From an uncultured Eubacteriales bacterium (GTDB lineage: Bacteria; Bacillota; Clostridia; Oscillospirales; Acutalibacteraceae), in assembly GCA_934486615.1 (NCBI GenBank), contig CAKSQO010000001.1, forward strand, positions 165,966-229,965: a stretch of 64,000 nucleotides of DNA, written 5' to 3'. Under the pieces are notes generated by a model, which had not been told where the DNA came from, searched no databases, and saw only the letters and a list, made by a program, of their open reading frames with translations. Positions 62,076 through 64,000 of the stretch are shown in pieces. Position 1 is the stretch's first letter. Each line of letters opens with the position of its first letter. The position numbers and the translations under genes are program-made.

Positions 62076-63899
62076 ATGTGTGGAATTATTGGCTACACGG
62101 GTGGGAGCAAGGCCGTCGGCATTTTGCTTGACGGCCTTGAAAAATTAGAGTACAGAGGGTATGACTCCGCGGGAGTTGCGTATTTTGACAATGGATCGAT
62201 CACTCTTCAAAAGACAAAGGGCCGAATAAGCGCGCTGCGAAATCTGATCGGCGCGCCCGAAGAAATCTCGGCAACAACGGGAATCGGTCACACGCGCTGG
62301 GCAACTCACGGCAAGCCGAGTGACTGTAACTCGCACCCTCACAACAGTATGAGCGGCAAGTTTTCGGTCGTCCATAACGGAATTATCGAAAATTACGGCA
62401 AGCTCAAGGCAAAACTAATCAAAAAAGGCTACACCTTCGCGTCCGAGACAGACACCGAGGTCGTAACGCAGCTGCTTGAATACTACTATAAGGGCAATCT
62501 TCTTGATGCCGTCGCCAAAATGCTGAATGCGGTCGAAGGCTCGTATGCGCTCGGAATCCTCTGCAGCGACTATCCTGACCGCATTATCGCTGCGCGAAAG
62601 GACAGCCCGCTCATCATCGGCTTCGGCAGCGATGAGTCGTTCATCACGTCGGACGTCACCGCAATAATCAGCCACACCCGCCGCGTCTGCTACCTCAAGG
62701 ACAACCAAATTGCCGTGCTCAGCAAAGGCAAGGCAGAGCTGCTCGACAGCGACCTTGACCCTGTTGACATAGAAGTCAAAGAGGTCGATTGGAACATCGC
62801 CTCGGCCGAAAAAGGCGGCTATGAGCACTTTATGATGAAGGAAATCATGGAACAGCCTCGCGTTATCACCGACACGATTCGTCCGCGAATTGTTGACGGG
62901 GAGGTCAGACTCGACTCCAGCCATATTGATGAGTACATCGGTGAAGTCAGACGTATCGTCATAACAGGCTGCGGCTCGGCCTATCATGCCGGCGTCGTCG
63001 GCAAATACGTCATCGAAAAGCTGACCCGCATTCCGGTTGAAGTCGACCTCGCGTCCGAGCTGCGCTACCGAGACCCGATAATAGACGAAAAAACGCTGGT
63101 TATTGCCGTCAGCCAGTCAGGTGAGACTGCCGATACGATCGCCGCGATAAAGGAAGCAAAGTCACTCGGTGCGCGCACCGTTGGCATAGTCAACGTCATC
63201 GGCAGCACGATTGCCGAGCTGTGCGATGAGGTGCTCTACACCTGGGCAGGCCCCGAAATCAGCGTCGCTACGACAAAGGCGTACTCCGCGCAGCTGTGCG
63301 TGCTGTACCTCATCGCCCTGCGCGCCGCGCGTGTGCTCGGAAAGCTTACCGACGTACAGCAAAGCGAGTATATCAAAGCGCTGCAGCACTTGCCGGACAA
63401 TGTCTGTGCGATACTCGACGACACCGATTACATCAAAAATATCGCCTCACGGTATTTTTCGGGCAAGAATATGTTCTTCATCGGCCGAAATATTGATTAC
63501 GCCTCGGCGCTCGAAGGGTCGCTGAAGCTCAAGGAAATCTCGTATATCCACTCCGAAGCCTACGCTGCAGGCGAGCTGAAGCACGGCACGATCTCGCTTA
63601 TAGAAGAGGGCAGGGTGGTCGTTGCGCTCGCCGGACAGAAGCGGCTCGCAGACAAGCTCGTCAGCAATATTCGCGAGGTCAAGGCGCGCGGCGCCGTAGT
63701 GATTTCGGTCGTGCCCGCCGACGAAGCGCGCGTCGAAAACGTGTCTGACAGCGTGCTTGCAGTGCCCGAAACCGCAGACATTTTCACGGCGTCGCTGTCG
63801 TGCATACCGCTTCAGCTGTTTGCGTACTACGTCGCGGTTTTCAACGGCTGTGACATCGACAAACCGCGAAATCTCGCCAAATCAGTAACAGTAGAATAA
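62076..63899 (+). CDS. glmS: Glucosamine-fructose-6-phosphate aminotransferase
   Basis: GlmS makes glucosamine-6-phosphate from fructose-6-phosphate and glutamine, opening the pathway to peptidoglycan amino sugars. The 607 residues have the N-terminal nucleophile Cys in MCGIIGYTG, TGIGHTRWATHGKPS, and two SIS domains with TGCGSAYHAG, SQSGETADT and LKEISYIHSEAYAAGELKHG. It ends DKPRNLAKSVTVE, the usual GlmS tail. AT-rich GGGGGAC precedes the ATG. Confidence 0.97.
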   Translation: MCGIIGYTGGSKAVGILLDGLEKLEYRGYDSAGVAYFDNGSITLQKTKGRISALRNLIGAPEEISATTGIGHTRWATHGKPSDCNSHPHNSMSGKFSVVHNGIIENYGKLKAKLIKKGYTFASETDTEVVTQLLEYYYKGNLLDAVAKMLNAVEGSYALGILCSDYPDRIIAARKDSPLIIGFGSDESFITSDVTAIISHTRRVCYLKDNQIAVLSKGKAELLDSDLDPVDIEVKEVDWNIASAEKGGYEHFMMKEIMEQPRVITDTIRPRIVDGEVRLDSSHIDEYIGEVRRIVITGCGSAYHAGVVGKYVIEKLTRIPVEVDLASELRYRDPIIDEKTLVIAVSQSGETADTIAAIKEAKSLGARTVGIVNVIGSTIAELCDEVLYTWAGPEISVATTKAYSAQLCVLYLIALRAARVLGKLTDVQQSEYIKALQHLPDNVCAILDDTDYIKNIASRYFSGKNMFFIGRNIDYASALEGSLKLKEISYIHSEAYAAGELKHGTISLIEEGRVVVALAGQKRLADKLVSNIREVKARGAVVISVVPADEARVENVSDSVLAVPETADIFTASLSCIPLQLFAYYVAVFNGCDIDKPRNLAKSVTVE

Positions 63900-63926
63900 G
63901 CAAACAACACCCGCAATCAAGCCCTT

Positions 63927-64000
63927 TGAAGTGACCCCAAAAAGTTAGACAAAAATAAGAATAAAAATTGTTCAAGCTACCGAAAGGGCTTGCTGTCTGT
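63927..64000 (-). mobile_element. End of an IS3-family insertion sequence
   Basis: TGAAGTGACCCCAAAAAGTT, continuing AGAC, matches the terminal inverted repeat typical of IS3-family (IS150-like) elements. Reading inward on the minus strand gives the end of a transposase gene, so this is the element's right end; the rest lies beyond the window. Confidence 0.7.
63972..64000 (-). CDS. IS3-family transposase OrfB, C-terminal fragment
   Basis: Only nine residues fall in the window, reading RQQALSVA and a stop, 20 or so bases inside the inverted repeat. IS3 OrfB proteins often end in a YRxQAL-type tail, and the preceding partial codon fits Tyr. The call depends mainly on the adjoining terminal repeat. 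Confidence 0.5.

Noticed and set aside
1..64000. tRNA, rRNA or CRISPR arrays
   Set aside because: Reading both strands showed no T-arm motifs in tRNA context, no rRNA-like sequence and no regularly spaced repeats.

Overview
The window comes from a GC-rich, endospore-forming member of the Clostridia, most likely the Oscillospiraceae/Ruminococcaceae. The evidence is a full spoIIIAA-AH operon, spoIVA, spoIVB and spo0A, a type III glutamine synthetase, many TTG/GTG starts, and the clostridial order spoIIIA - asp23 - nusB - TsaD-like - xseAB - ispA - dxs - tlyA - nadK - argR - recN. Identifications rest on reading motifs and gene order; no database search was run.

Layout. 1-506: a lipoprotein gene cut by the window edge. 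698-8849 (minus): an eight-gene hexuronate operon (two Gfo/Idh/MocA oxidoreductases, UxuA, UxuB-type SDR, a TIM-barrel isomerase, UxaC, KDPG aldolase, KDG kinase) that takes glucuronate to pyruvate plus glyceraldehyde-3-phosphate, read divergently from an AraC regulator and an overlapping GNAT gene. 10475-13974 (minus): an LCP cell-wall ligase, a PlsC-like acyltransferase and a glycosyltransferase. 14150-18538: the most unusual locus, an interrupted uvrB. 18553-23364: uvrA and a DUF5685 / J-protein / membrane-protein trio. 23486-33918: glnN, spoIVA, spoIVB, spo0A, a lone FumB-like hydro-lyase subunit, a uracil permease with an attenuator-like leader, a VanY-type carboxypeptidase and a DivIVA-like protein. 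34058-38682: spoIIIA operon. 38740-50337: housekeeping cluster from asp23 to tyrS. 50786-58775: proC, a SpoIIM-like protein, xerD, a DUF624 protein, a heterodimeric ABC exporter and a divergent trmB. 59048-64000: an orphan solute-binding lipoprotein, a small unknown protein, rpiB, glmS, and the end of an IS3-family element.

The uvrB locus. An AT-rich GH35 beta-galactosidase gene sits inside uvrB. The old uvrB 5' end (14231-14506), still behind a promoter with a near-consensus LexA/SOS box, is left as a truncated copy. A second 5' end restores a full-length uvrB at 16577. The two copies agree at every amino acid over 73 codons but differ at 15 synonymous positions; upstream of a sharp boundary the N-termini diverge. 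A 23-bp perfect direct repeat brackets the GH35 gene, and the right repeat supplies the -35 box of a plausible new uvrB promoter that has no visible SOS box. This looks like a cargo insertion that repairs its target gene while replacing that gene's control, with no recombinase inside it.

Many sigma-A promoters with exact 17-bp spacing can be read directly and are listed. No tRNA, rRNA or CRISPR array was seen.
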